64,000 nt of DNA from Rhodococcus sp. 14-1411-2a (GTDB taxonomy: Bacteria; Actinomycetota; Actinomycetes; Mycobacteriales; Mycobacteriaceae): contig NZ_NPGA01000011.1 in the NCBI RefSeq assembly GCF_002259485.1, positions 62,001 through 126,000 on the forward strand. The letters are read 5' to 3'. The position numbers and the translations under genes were made by a program. This document shows positions 6,940 through 14,450 of the stretch, piece after piece. Positions within the stretch are counted from its first letter, which is position 1. Every line of letters begins with the position of its first letter. The notes under the pieces were generated by a model. It searched no databases. It was given only the letters and a program-made list of their open reading frames with translations, and had not been told where the DNA came from.

Positions 6940-8042
6940 AGCTGTCTTCACGACGCGTTCCGCGGCTGCTCCCCAAGGATGCGCCGCCGGATCTGCGCGG
7001 GCGCGGACGTCCTGATCGCTCGATGCAGCTGCTCGGTACGTTTCTCAACGGCTACATGCAGGCGGCGGCCGGAGCGGAGTACAACGATGCCGTCGCCGGC
7101 CACAACCCCGATTCAGCGCTGAAGTTGGTCGTCACCGAACGCGAGATCGTCGCCGAGGACAACGATGTCGCAGCCCTCACCCTTGCGTCGCCGACGGGTG
7201 CGCAGCTGCCCATCTGGCATCCAGGGTGTCATCTCGATCTACATCTGCCCTCGGGGCGTCGTCGGCAGTACTCACTGTGCGGCAACCCGTCCGACCGCAG
7301 CTCCTATCGAATCGCGGTGCGTCGAATCCCCACCGGTGCAGGCGGATCCATCGAAATGCACGGACTGGAACCCGGCACCGAGGTCACCGTCCGTGGCCCT
7401 CGCAACGGATTCCCTTTCGTCGGTGAGGGCAGCGCTCTGTTCGTCGCCGGCGGTATCGGGATCACTCCCATCATCGCGATGGTCCGCGCCGCACGGATTC
7501 TCGGCATGGACTGGCAACTCGTGTACTGCGGTCGATCCCGCGACACCATGCCCTTTCTCGACGAGATCGAGAGCTGGGAATCGGACCGGGTGTTCGTCCG
7601 GACCGACGACGTGTACGGGTACCCCACCGAGGGTGAATTGCTCGAGCGCGCACCCGCAGGCGGTGCCGTCTACTGCTGCGGCCCCACCCCCATGCTCGAC
7701 GCCGTCCGCCGCGACTTTCGCTGGTGCCCCTCCACCGCACTGCATTTCGAGCGATTCGGCCCGCCGCCGATTCTCGACGGCACGCCGTTCGAGGTGCAGT
7801 TGATCAGCACGGGCGCCGTGCTCGACGTCGCCGCCGACGCCTCCGTGCTGACAGCGGTCAAGGAGCAGAAACCCAACGTCGCGTACTCGTGCCAGCAGGG
7901 CTTCTGCGGTACCTGCAAGGTACGGGTGCTCTCCGGTGAGCCCGAGCACCTGGAAAACAGACTGACGCCGGAAGAGCAGCGCGATCACATGCTCATCTGC
8001 GTTTCGCGCGCACGCAGCGGGCGTCTCGTACTCGATCTATAG
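6936..8042 (+). CDS. PDR/VanB-type flavin and [2Fe-2S] oxidoreductase
   Basis: A 368-aa single-chain reductase moving electrons from NAD(P)H through flavin to a ferredoxin-type cluster and on to an oxygenase. The flavin-binding motif RRQYSLCG is at residues 109-116, the nucleotide-binding motif GGIGITP at 172-178, a second NAD motif YCCGPTPML follows, and the C-terminal plant-type [2Fe-2S] domain has C319, C324, C327 and C355. The domain order (flavin, NAD, then C-terminal Fe-S) is that of phthalate dioxygenase reductase. The GTG start at 6936 overlaps the upstream stop codon, and the open frame extending further upstream lies inside the previous gene. Its natural partner is most likely the di-iron protein encoded just before it. 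Confidence 0.9.
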   Translation: MKLSSRRVPRLLPKDAPPDLRGRGRPDRSMQLLGTFLNGYMQAAAGAEYNDAVAGHNPDSALKLVVTEREIVAEDNDVAALTLASPTGAQLPIWHPGCHLDLHLPSGRRRQYSLCGNPSDRSSYRIAVRRIPTGAGGSIEMHGLEPGTEVTVRGPRNGFPFVGEGSALFVAGGIGITPIIAMVRAARILGMDWQLVYCGRSRDTMPFLDEIESWESDRVFVRTDDVYGYPTEGELLERAPAGGAVYCCGPTPMLDAVRRDFRWCPSTALHFERFGPPPILDGTPFEVQLISTGAVLDVAADASVLTAVKEQKPNVAYSCQQGFCGTCKVRVLSGEPEHLENRLTPEEQRDHMLICVSRARSGRLVLDL

Positions 8043-8054
8043 AACGGAAAATAG

Positions 8055-8957
8055 TTGAGCAGCAATGCGGTTCGTACGACGGTCGTCAACGAGGGCATCC
8101 GCCTGGCGGTGTTCGAGAGCGGCAATCCCGACGGCGATCCCATCGTCCTCGTGCACGGCTGGCCCGATACTCATGAGCTGTGGAGCCACATCGTGCCGCA
8201 GCTGGAGGACCGCTTCCGGGTGATCAGCTACGACTCCCGCGGCGCAGGCGAGAGCTCGGTCCCCGCCGAGCAGTCGGCGTACAAGCTGGCCCGGCTCGCC
8301 TCGGATTTCTATGCCGTCGCCGATGCCGTCAGCCCCGACGCCCCGGTTCATGTGCTCGCCCACGACTGGGGTGCCGTCGAGGTATGGGAGGCCGCAGCCC
8401 AGCCCCAGGCGAAGGACCGAATTCGTTCGTACACATCGATTTCCGGGCCGAACCTCGATCACCTCGGCAAGTGGTCGCAGTCCCGCCTGCGCAAACCTAC
8501 CCTCACCGGCATCAAGCAGGTGCTCGCCCAGGTACGCGCGTCGTGGTACACCGTCACCTTCCACATCCCCGGCCTGTCCACGCTGCGCATCAAGCGGCAG
8601 TTCGCCAAGGGGTGGCCGGCGTTCCTCCAGGAGTTCTCGGGCGTCGACCCCAAGCTCGTCACCCAGAACCCCACACTGTGGTCGGATGCCACCAACGGCA
8701 CCAAACTCTACCGGGCCAACATCATTCCGCTCCTCGGCAATCCACGCGAGCGGTACATCGACATCCCCGTGCACCTCATCGTCAACACCGAGGACGTCGC
8801 AGTGCGTCCGTACCACTACGACGACACCGGCAAGTGGGTGAAGAACCTCACGCGCAACGACATTCCGGCGGGACACTGGTCGCCGATCTCCCATGCCGAC
8901 GACATCGCGAGACTGACGAGGGAATTCATCGACTCTTTGGACCGACGCCAGCCCTGA
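8055..8957 (+). CDS. Alpha/beta hydrolase, epoxide hydrolase-like
   Basis: A 300-aa alpha/beta-fold hydrolase with HGWP at the oxyanion loop, an aspartate nucleophile in HDWG (D104), a probable acid in NTEDVAV (D247) and the catalytic histidine in AGHW (H274). An Asp nucleophile in HDWG is the hallmark of the epoxide hydrolase and haloalkane dehalogenase group, as opposed to Ser esterases. Start is a TTG at 8055, 12 nt after the preceding reductase stop, with only a weak purine-rich GGAAAA upstream; no other start fits the N-terminal beta strand. It probably ends the three-gene operon begun at 6040. Substrate unknown. Confidence 0.85.
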   Translation: MSSNAVRTTVVNEGIRLAVFESGNPDGDPIVLVHGWPDTHELWSHIVPQLEDRFRVISYDSRGAGESSVPAEQSAYKLARLASDFYAVADAVSPDAPVHVLAHDWGAVEVWEAAAQPQAKDRIRSYTSISGPNLDHLGKWSQSRLRKPTLTGIKQVLAQVRASWYTVTFHIPGLSTLRIKRQFAKGWPAFLQEFSGVDPKLVTQNPTLWSDATNGTKLYRANIIPLLGNPRERYIDIPVHLIVNTEDVAVRPYHYDDTGKWVKNLTRNDIPAGHWSPISHADDIARLTREFIDSLDRRQP

Positions 8958-10226
8958 TCACCCCGCCAGGTGCCCGCGCAGCGTCGACGCGGTGTAGTCG
9001 GCGCGAAAGGCCCCGCGCCGCTGCAGGATCGGAACCACCTGATCGACGAAGTCCTCCAATGAGTCCGGGTAGCGCGGACACATCAGATTGAATCCGTCGG
9101 CTCCGCGGCCGATCCACGACTGCATCTCGTCTGCAATCGATTCCGGTGTGCCGATCATCGTGGCGTGGCCTCCGCCGGCCGCGAGGGTACCGAGCAATTC
9201 CCGCACGGTGGGAGCGTCCTTCTCGACGATCCGCAGGATTGTCTCGTAGCGGCCCTGCGGTCCGGTGAACTCCGATGCCGGCGGCAGGTTCGGTACCGGA
9301 GCATCGAGTTCCCAAGCAGCGCAGTCCTGCCCGGTGAACGTCGACAGCATCGCCAACGACTGCTCGGTGGGGAGCAGCCGATCCAGTTCCGCTTTCTTTC
9401 GGCGGGCTTCTTCCATGGTCGAGCCGATATAGGTCACCAGACCCGGCATGATCCCCACCGCCGCGCTGTCGCGACCCGCATGGCGGATTCGCGTCTTCAC
9501 GTCCCCGTAATAGCTTTGCGCTGCAACGAGATCGTAGGCGACGGCGTAGATTGCCTCGGCGTATTTCGCCGCCAGTTGGCGACCCGGCCCCGACGCCCCG
9601 GCTTGGAACAGCACCGGCCTGCCCTGCGGCGACCGCGGTACCGTCAACGGGCCGTCGACCCGAAAATGTTTGCCGTCGTGGTCGATCAAGTGGACCTTGG
9701 CCGGGTCCGCATACTGTCCGCTTCGATCGAGCGTCAATGCGTCGGCATCCCACGAATCCCACAGCGCCAGAGCCGTATCGACGAACTCTTCGGCGCGCGC
9801 GTAGCGCTCCTCACGAGCGGGGATGACGTCCATTCCGTGATTGCGGGCCTCGGCGTCGAACATGGAGGTGACGACGTTCCAGCCTGCCCGGCCGCCGCTG
9901 ATGTGATCGAGCGACGCCAGCATGCGTGCAGCATGGAACGGGGTGTAGAACGTCGACGACACCGTGGTGACCAGACCGATGTGCGTGGTCGCCCTGGCCA
10001 TGGCCGACAGCGCGGTGATCGGCTCGAGGAACCAGGTGCCTGCCCCGGCGGGGTCACGCACCGAATGACCGTCGGCGAAGAACACCGCATCGAACTTTCC
10101 CCGTTCGGCGAGCTGCGCGAGTTCCTCGTAGTAGGAGATGTCGCCGAGATCCTCCACTCGCGAACCGGGATGCCGCCACGCGGCGCTGTGGTGGCCGCAA
10201 CCGTAGAGAAATGCGTTGAGGTGCAT
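8958..10226 (-). CDS. NtaA/SnaA/DszA-family FMN-dependent monooxygenase
   Basis: A 422-aa class C flavin monooxygenase of the luciferase-like superfamily, NtaA subgroup. Typical features: the N-terminal strand HLNAFLYGCGHH, FDAVFFADG, the loop ITALSAMARATTHIGLVTTVSSTFYTPFHAARMLASLDH, SGGRAGWNVVTS, and RPVLFQAGASGPGRQLAA binding FMN phosphate. Members use reduced FMN and O2 on nitrilotriacetate, pristinamycin, dibenzothiophene sulfone and other N- or S-containing compounds. The ATG at 10226 lies 1 nt after the stop of an SDR gene, and both are downstream of a TPP riboswitch, so the natural substrate may be linked to thiamine or its thiazole or pyrimidine parts. It must receive FMNH2 from a reductase encoded elsewhere. 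Confidence 0.9.
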   Translation of the reverse strand: MHLNAFLYGCGHHSAAWRHPGSRVEDLGDISYYEELAQLAERGKFDAVFFADGHSVRDPAGAGTWFLEPITALSAMARATTHIGLVTTVSSTFYTPFHAARMLASLDHISGGRAGWNVVTSMFDAEARNHGMDVIPAREERYARAEEFVDTALALWDSWDADALTLDRSGQYADPAKVHLIDHDGKHFRVDGPLTVPRSPQGRPVLFQAGASGPGRQLAAKYAEAIYAVAYDLVAAQSYYGDVKTRIRHAGRDSAAVGIMPGLVTYIGSTMEEARRKKAELDRLLPTEQSLAMLSTFTGQDCAAWELDAPVPNLPPASEFTGPQGRYETILRIVEKDAPTVRELLGTLAAGGGHATMIGTPESIADEMQSWIGRGADGFNLMCPRYPDSLEDFVDQVVPILQRRGAFRADYTASTLRGHLAG

Positions 10227-10227
10227 G

Positions 10228-10989
10228 TCAGTTCTTGACCAAGCCGCCGTCGACGACGAGATTCTGGCCGGTCACCGAACGCGCCCACGGCGAAGCGAAG
10301 AACAGCAGGGCATCGGCGAACTCCTCGGGCGTGGTGACGCGTTGCAGCGGAGTGGAGGCGGCGATGAAGTCGAACACCTCGACCGGGGTAGCGGCACTGG
10401 CGTCGGTGGTGCGCAGCAGTCCGCCCGAGACCATGTTGACGGTGATGTTGTCTGCACCGAGGTCCGCGGACAGAGTGCGGGTCAGCGAAAGCAGTGCGGC
10501 CTTGGAGGCGGTGTAGTCGTGGTACGGGACCACCGGATTCTGGAACAAATTGGTGCCCACGTTGATGATTCGTCCGAACCCCGCCTCGCGCATGCCCGGC
10601 AGTGCCGCCTGGGTGGTGAGCAACGCCGCGCGGACGCTGCCACGCAATTGAGCGTCGAAGCGTTCCCAGGTGATGGTGTCGGCCTTGGGCCGGGCATCGC
10701 CGTCGAAGGAGAAATCGGCCAGCGCATTGTTGACGACGGTGGTGATCGGAGTGCCGAAATACTCACGCGCAGTATCGAACAGCGCGGCCACCGCGGAGTC
10801 GTCGGTGACATCACCCTGGACCGCGATCGCGTTCTCACCGAGTCGGTTCGCCAGCGCTTCGGCGTCCTCTTTGCTGTTGCGGTAGTCGATCACCACTCGG
10901 GCACCCTGGCCGGCGAACGCCGCGGCGATCGCTGCTCCCAGTCCGCGTCCACCGCCGGTGACCAACACTGTCTGCTCGTCGAATTTCAT
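10228..10989 (-). CDS. Short-chain dehydrogenase/reductase under TPP riboswitch
   Basis: A 253-aa classical SDR related to FabG-type 3-oxoacyl reductases. It has the cofactor motif TGGGRGLG, VNNA in place of NNAG, a catalytic Tyr/Lys in YTASK and the C-terminal dimer motif with VDGG. A FabG housekeeping role is unlikely given its location: it is the first gene after a TPP riboswitch and is followed after 1 nt by an NtaA-type monooxygenase. An oxidation or reduction step in scavenging or breakdown of a thiamine-related compound is a reasonable guess. The ATG at 10989 has GAGAGGCGAGG upstream, and that site can pair with CCTCG just before it, so translation could be the regulated step. Confidence 0.9.
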   Translation of the reverse strand: MKFDEQTVLVTGGGRGLGAAIAAAFAGQGARVVIDYRNSKEDAEALANRLGENAIAVQGDVTDDSAVAALFDTAREYFGTPITTVVNNALADFSFDGDARPKADTITWERFDAQLRGSVRAALLTTQAALPGMREAGFGRIINVGTNLFQNPVVPYHDYTASKAALLSLTRTLSADLGADNITVNMVSGGLLRTTDASAATPVEVFDFIAASTPLQRVTTPEEFADALLFFASPWARSVTGQNLVVDGGLVKN

Positions 10990-11047
10990 GCGCCTCGCCT
11001 CTCGTTCGAGGTCGGGACCGTCACGAGGGGACAGGAATACCGCAACG

Positions 11048-11129
11048 CCACGACATTCCCTTCGCTGGTCCTAACCAGATCAGGTTCGACGGGTGTGTTC
11101 TCAGCCCTGACGGGCACCCCGTGTCGCGG
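11048..11129 (-). promoter_or_regulatory. TPP riboswitch (THI element)
   Basis: Read on the minus strand, the segment has the diagnostic THI-box order: GGGGTGCCC, GGCTGAGAACAC, ACCCGTCGAACCTGATCTGG, then TTAGGACCAGCGAAGGGAA. The P1 stem closes as CCGCGACA (11129-11122) with TGTCGTGG (11055-11048), eight pairs including one G-U. The aptamer begins just after a TACAGT -10-like hexamer near 11135 and precedes the SDR gene by about 58 nt. That interval can form a hairpin over the Shine-Dalgarno, which suggests repression of translation by thiamine pyrophosphate. Confidence 0.95.
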
Positions 11130-11205
11130 TCGACTGTACCTGTAGCGGTTTCTCGCCGTGTCTTGTTTTCACGCTAGAGAGACGAATGGAACCGAATGCA
11201 CGCGT

Positions 11206-12501
11206 TCAGCCGATCACGGCCCAGCCGTGCGGCGGGACGCTCACCCGCCCGTCGTGCAGATCCGCTTCGCCTGCGAGCACCTCGTCGCCTTGAACCGGGT
11301 AGTCGATGGCGTCGTCACCGAGGTTGAGCGCGACCGTCAGCGATTCGGCGTCGGCGTGCGCGCGATAGAGCAGTGCGGTGTTGGTGAGTTCGAGCGTCTC
11401 GGTGCGCGCGGAGTACAGCCACGGATTGCGACGCCGAAGTGCGATCAGCTCCTGATGCACTCGGTACACCGGCCAACCGTACGGAGCGAGATTCTCGGAC
11501 GTGTCGGGGTACTCCGGACGCACCTCGTCGTCACCGCCGACCCGATCCTCCTTGATGCCTCGAAACGCCTGCTCGTCGCCGTAGTAGATCATCGGCATAC
11601 CGCCCACGGTGAACAGAACCACCAACGCGTGCAGCAGATGTCGCTCGTCCTCGATGACGCTGGCGATGCGGTTGACGTCGTGATTTCCGACGAACGTGGC
11701 GGGCACGAAGGCGTCGAGCCAGCCGTTGTGACGCTCGAGCGCATGGGAGAGCTCGAAGAAGTTGAGCTCGCTCAGGCCGCTCCAGACGGCCTTCCACAGC
11801 TCGTACTGAGTGACCGAGTCCAGTGTGGAGGCCGAGACGATTCGGTCGTAGTCGCCGTGGATGACCTCGCCGAGAAAGTATGCGTCCGGGTGCTTTTCCC
11901 GAACCTTCGGCAGCACCGCGGCCCAGAAGCGTGGCGATACCGCATAGGCCGCGTCGAGCCGCCAGCCGTCGACGCCACGTTCGAGCCAGTGCGAGAGCAC
12001 GTCCACGACGTACTGCTGCACATCCGGGCTCTCGTGATTGAGTGCGACCAGTTCGTCGTGGCCCTCGAAGTTGCGATGCGTCGGCTTTTCACCGGACCAA
12101 TCGAGGTGGAACCACCCCGCGGCCTCGGAGTCCGCACCCTCGGTCAGCGCTTCCTGAAACTTCGGAAAGCTCTGCGCCACATGGTTGAAGACGCCGTCGA
12201 ACATGATCTTCAGGCCGCGGGAGTGCGCCGCGGCGATCAGGGAGTTGACATCTTCGTCGGTGCCGAGCCGGCCGTCGATGTGGAAGTAGTCGACAGTGTC
12301 GTAGCCGTGCTTCTCGGACTCGAAGATCGGACCGAGGGCGATGCCCGACGCACCGAGTTCGAGCGCGTAGTCGAGCCAGTTCTCGATCCTGTTCAGCCGG
12401 TGCAGATCCGCCTGGGATTCACCGTCCCAGCCGTGCACCGGCGCTCCGGTGAAGCCGAGCGGGTACAGGTGCCACCAGATGGCGTGCTTCGTCCACTCCA
12501 T
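11206..12501 (-). CDS. Alpha-amylase family (GH13) glycosidase
   Basis: A 431-aa cytoplasmic GH13 TIM-barrel enzyme without a signal peptide. The four conserved regions are visible: DGVFNH at 102-107, the nucleophile in GWRLDAAYA (D183), the acid/base in FLGEVIHG (E212), and FVGNHDVNRI (D275). YYGDEQAFRG and a short C-terminal beta domain follow. The size and lack of secretion suggest an intracellular maltosidase or glucan-trimming enzyme rather than a secreted amylase. The ATG at 12501 overlaps the stop of the flavoenzyme gene (TGATG), so the two are translationally coupled; the open frame that continues upstream to 14457 runs through other genes and is not used. Confidence 0.88.
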   Translation of the reverse strand: MEWTKHAIWWHLYPLGFTGAPVHGWDGESQADLHRLNRIENWLDYALELGASGIALGPIFESEKHGYDTVDYFHIDGRLGTDEDVNSLIAAAHSRGLKIMFDGVFNHVAQSFPKFQEALTEGADSEAAGWFHLDWSGEKPTHRNFEGHDELVALNHESPDVQQYVVDVLSHWLERGVDGWRLDAAYAVSPRFWAAVLPKVREKHPDAYFLGEVIHGDYDRIVSASTLDSVTQYELWKAVWSGLSELNFFELSHALERHNGWLDAFVPATFVGNHDVNRIASVIEDERHLLHALVVLFTVGGMPMIYYGDEQAFRGIKEDRVGGDDEVRPEYPDTSENLAPYGWPVYRVHQELIALRRRNPWLYSARTETLELTNTALLYRAHADAESLTVALNLGDDAIDYPVQGDEVLAGEADLHDGRVSVPPHGWAVIG

Positions 12502-13679
12502 CAGGACTCCATGATCGAGTCGCGGCCCAGCTCGCCCGCACCGGTATGACCGGACAGGCTCGTCACCAGGTCGAATTCGGCCAGCAGACAACGCAATACG
12601 TGCGTGACGCCCTCTTGACCACCGAGCGCCAGGCCGTAGAGGAACGGGCGGCCGAGCAGCACCGCATCGGCTCCGAGAGCAAGAGCCTTGGCCATGTCGG
12701 CTCCGGTGCGTACTCCGGAGTCGAACAGGACTGTCAATTCCTCGCCCACCGCCTCGACGATGGACGGCAACGCGTCGAGTGACGCTCTGGCCCCGTCGAT
12801 CTGACGGCCGCCGTGGTTGGAGACGACGATGCCGTCGACTCCGTGCGCGGCCGCCTCCCGGGCGTCGCCAACGGTGCAGATTCCCTTGAGCACGATCGGC
12901 CCACTCCAGTGCTCTCGGAGGAACGCCAGGTTCTTCCACGACAGACCGGGGTTGGGGAACATCTGCGCCCAATGCATCGCGGCGGCAACGGGATTCTCCT
13001 CGACCGACTGTCCTAGTCCGGCCTGGAACGCCGGATCGCTCAGGTAGTTCTCGATGCCGAGGTTGGCCAGGAACGGCAGGTAGCCGCGGTCCAGATCGGC
13101 AGGCCGCCAGCCCAGCAGCGTCGTGTCGAGCGTCAGTACCAGCGCGCTGAATCCGGAATCCTTCGCGCGCTGCAGGAAGCTCAGCAACACCGACTCGTCC
13201 GTCGGCCAGTAGAGCTGATACCAGCGCGGAGCGTCGCCACCCGCCTCGGCGATCTGCTCGAACGAGTGCGAGGCCTGGGTCGAATGTATGTACGGCACAC
13301 CGAGTTCCGCGGCGGCGCGGACGGTGGCGAGTTCCCCCTCGGGGTGCGCGAGAGTCTGAATGCCCACGGGAGCGATCATGAGCGGTGCAGGCATATCGGT
13401 GCCGAGCACGGTGCACGCGTGATCGCGGGCAGCCGAGCTGCGCAGCATCCGCGGCGTGATGGCCCAACGGTCGAAGGCAGCCCGGTTCGCCCGAGCCGTC
13501 GAGCCACTGCCCGCGCTGGCGACGATGTAACCGAGGGCCTCGGGCGAGAGCGTCTCGGCAGCCTGGTCCTCCAACCTCGCCAGATTGGTGGTGATCGACG
13601 GTGTCTGCTGCGCGAACATCCCGGCGGCGTAGATGCCGAGTTGGTGATCGCTGAAGTTGCTGGGCCTGGCCTCGGTCAT
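12501..13679 (-). CDS. FMN-dependent alpha-hydroxy acid oxidase, lactate 2-monooxygenase-like
   Basis: A 392-aa member of the lactate oxidase/glycolate oxidase/flavocytochrome b2 family. Motifs: APVGIQTLAHPEGELATVRAAAE, IHSTQASHSFE, WYQLYWPTDE, LVLTLDT, then VLKGICTVGDA with the flavin lysine, and the active-site VSNHGGRQIDGA with base histidine and arginine, followed by DSGVRTGADM and GADAVLLGRPF. Length and the long variable insertion before VLKG fit mycobacterial lactate 2-monooxygenase, which turns L-lactate into acetate and CO2; a plain 2-hydroxy acid oxidase is also possible. The ATG at 13679 is 6 nt from a TAGGGT -10, so leaderless. It is coupled by TGATG to a GH13 glycosidase. Confidence 0.85.
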   Translation of the reverse strand: MTEARPSNFSDHQLGIYAAGMFAQQTPSITTNLARLEDQAAETLSPEALGYIVASAGSGSTARANRAAFDRWAITPRMLRSSAARDHACTVLGTDMPAPLMIAPVGIQTLAHPEGELATVRAAAELGVPYIHSTQASHSFEQIAEAGGDAPRWYQLYWPTDESVLLSFLQRAKDSGFSALVLTLDTTLLGWRPADLDRGYLPFLANLGIENYLSDPAFQAGLGQSVEENPVAAAMHWAQMFPNPGLSWKNLAFLREHWSGPIVLKGICTVGDAREAAAHGVDGIVVSNHGGRQIDGARASLDALPSIVEAVGEELTVLFDSGVRTGADMAKALALGADAVLLGRPFLYGLALGGQEGVTHVLRCLLAEFDLVTSLSGHTGAGELGRDSIMES

Positions 13680-13685
13680 CGTTCG

Positions 13686-13691
13686 ACCCTA
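13686..13691 (-). promoter_or_regulatory. -10 hexamer of leaderless promoter for the lactate-oxidase-type gene
   Basis: TAGGGT on the minus strand, 6 nt before the ATG at 13679. Confidence 0.5.
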
Positions 13692-14402
13692 CCGGGGCAC
13701 CGCCGAGGATCGGGCGAGAAATGCGTCGAGCAGAGCCGAGCAACGCACCCGAGCTGCAGGTTCGGCGTCGGCGATGGCTCGGCGGATCTCGTGCACATCC
13801 ACCGCATGTTCGACGCCGTCGCGGTCCCACGCCGCGGCCCACGCGTCGTAGGTGTCGAGGTCGATCTCGGGGTGGAACTGCAATCCGAGGTGCGGCCCGA
13901 GTACGAAGGCCTGCTGCGCGGCTTCGTTGCGGGCGATCACTGTGGCCTGCGGGGGAGCGGTGAATGTGTCGCCGTGGAACTCCATCCACGGTCCGGGGGC
14001 GATGAGCTCGGGCTCGGACGTCTCGACGTCGACGAATCCGTACTCGGGATGCTCGGATTTGCGAACGGTGCCGCCGAGTACCCGAGCGAGCAACTGTCCG
14101 CCGAAGCAGACACCCAGGATCGGGACTCCTGTGTCGATCGCCTCCCGGACGTACGCGATCTCCGGCGCGAGCCAGGCCAGCGTGTCGTCGTACGCGGCGT
14201 CGGGCGAGCCCATGACGACCAGCACCTGTGCGCCGAACAGTGGCGGCGGCGCGAGGTCGGGGCTGTGGTCGAAGGAGTGCACGTCCAACTGGAAACCCCT
14301 GGTGCGTAACTCGGCGTCGAGAGTACCGATGTCGCGTCGCGCGAGAGCCGGGTCCTGATCGTGGACGAGCACTACGGCGCGCGGGTCGTTCGTGTGTGTC
14401 AC
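13689..14402 (-). CDS. Class I glutamine amidotransferase-like protein
   Basis: A 237-aa stand-alone GATase1 domain similar to the GuaA glutaminase subunit. The nucleophile is in GVCFGGQLLA and the His/Glu pair in LQFHPEID, so the triad is complete and the protein should be able to hydrolyse glutamine or a related gamma-glutamyl amide. Stand-alone members include gamma-glutamyl hydrolases such as PuuD-like enzymes and proteins of unknown role. The start is a GTG at 14402 with AGGAG 5 nt upstream. Its stop lies 10 nt from the ATG of the next gene downstream on the same strand, whose own promoter lies inside this stop region. Confidence 0.85.
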   Translation of the reverse strand: MTHTNDPRAVVLVHDQDPALARRDIGTLDAELRTRGFQLDVHSFDHSPDLAPPPLFGAQVLVVMGSPDAAYDDTLAWLAPEIAYVREAIDTGVPILGVCFGGQLLARVLGGTVRKSEHPEYGFVDVETSEPELIAPGPWMEFHGDTFTAPPQATVIARNEAAQQAFVLGPHLGLQFHPEIDLDTYDAWAAAWDRDGVEHAVDVHEIRRAIADAEPAARVRCSALLDAFLARSSAVPR

Positions 14403-14450
14403 AGGGCTCCTTTACGGTGTTCGTGCACACCGTACGACAGACTGGATCCG

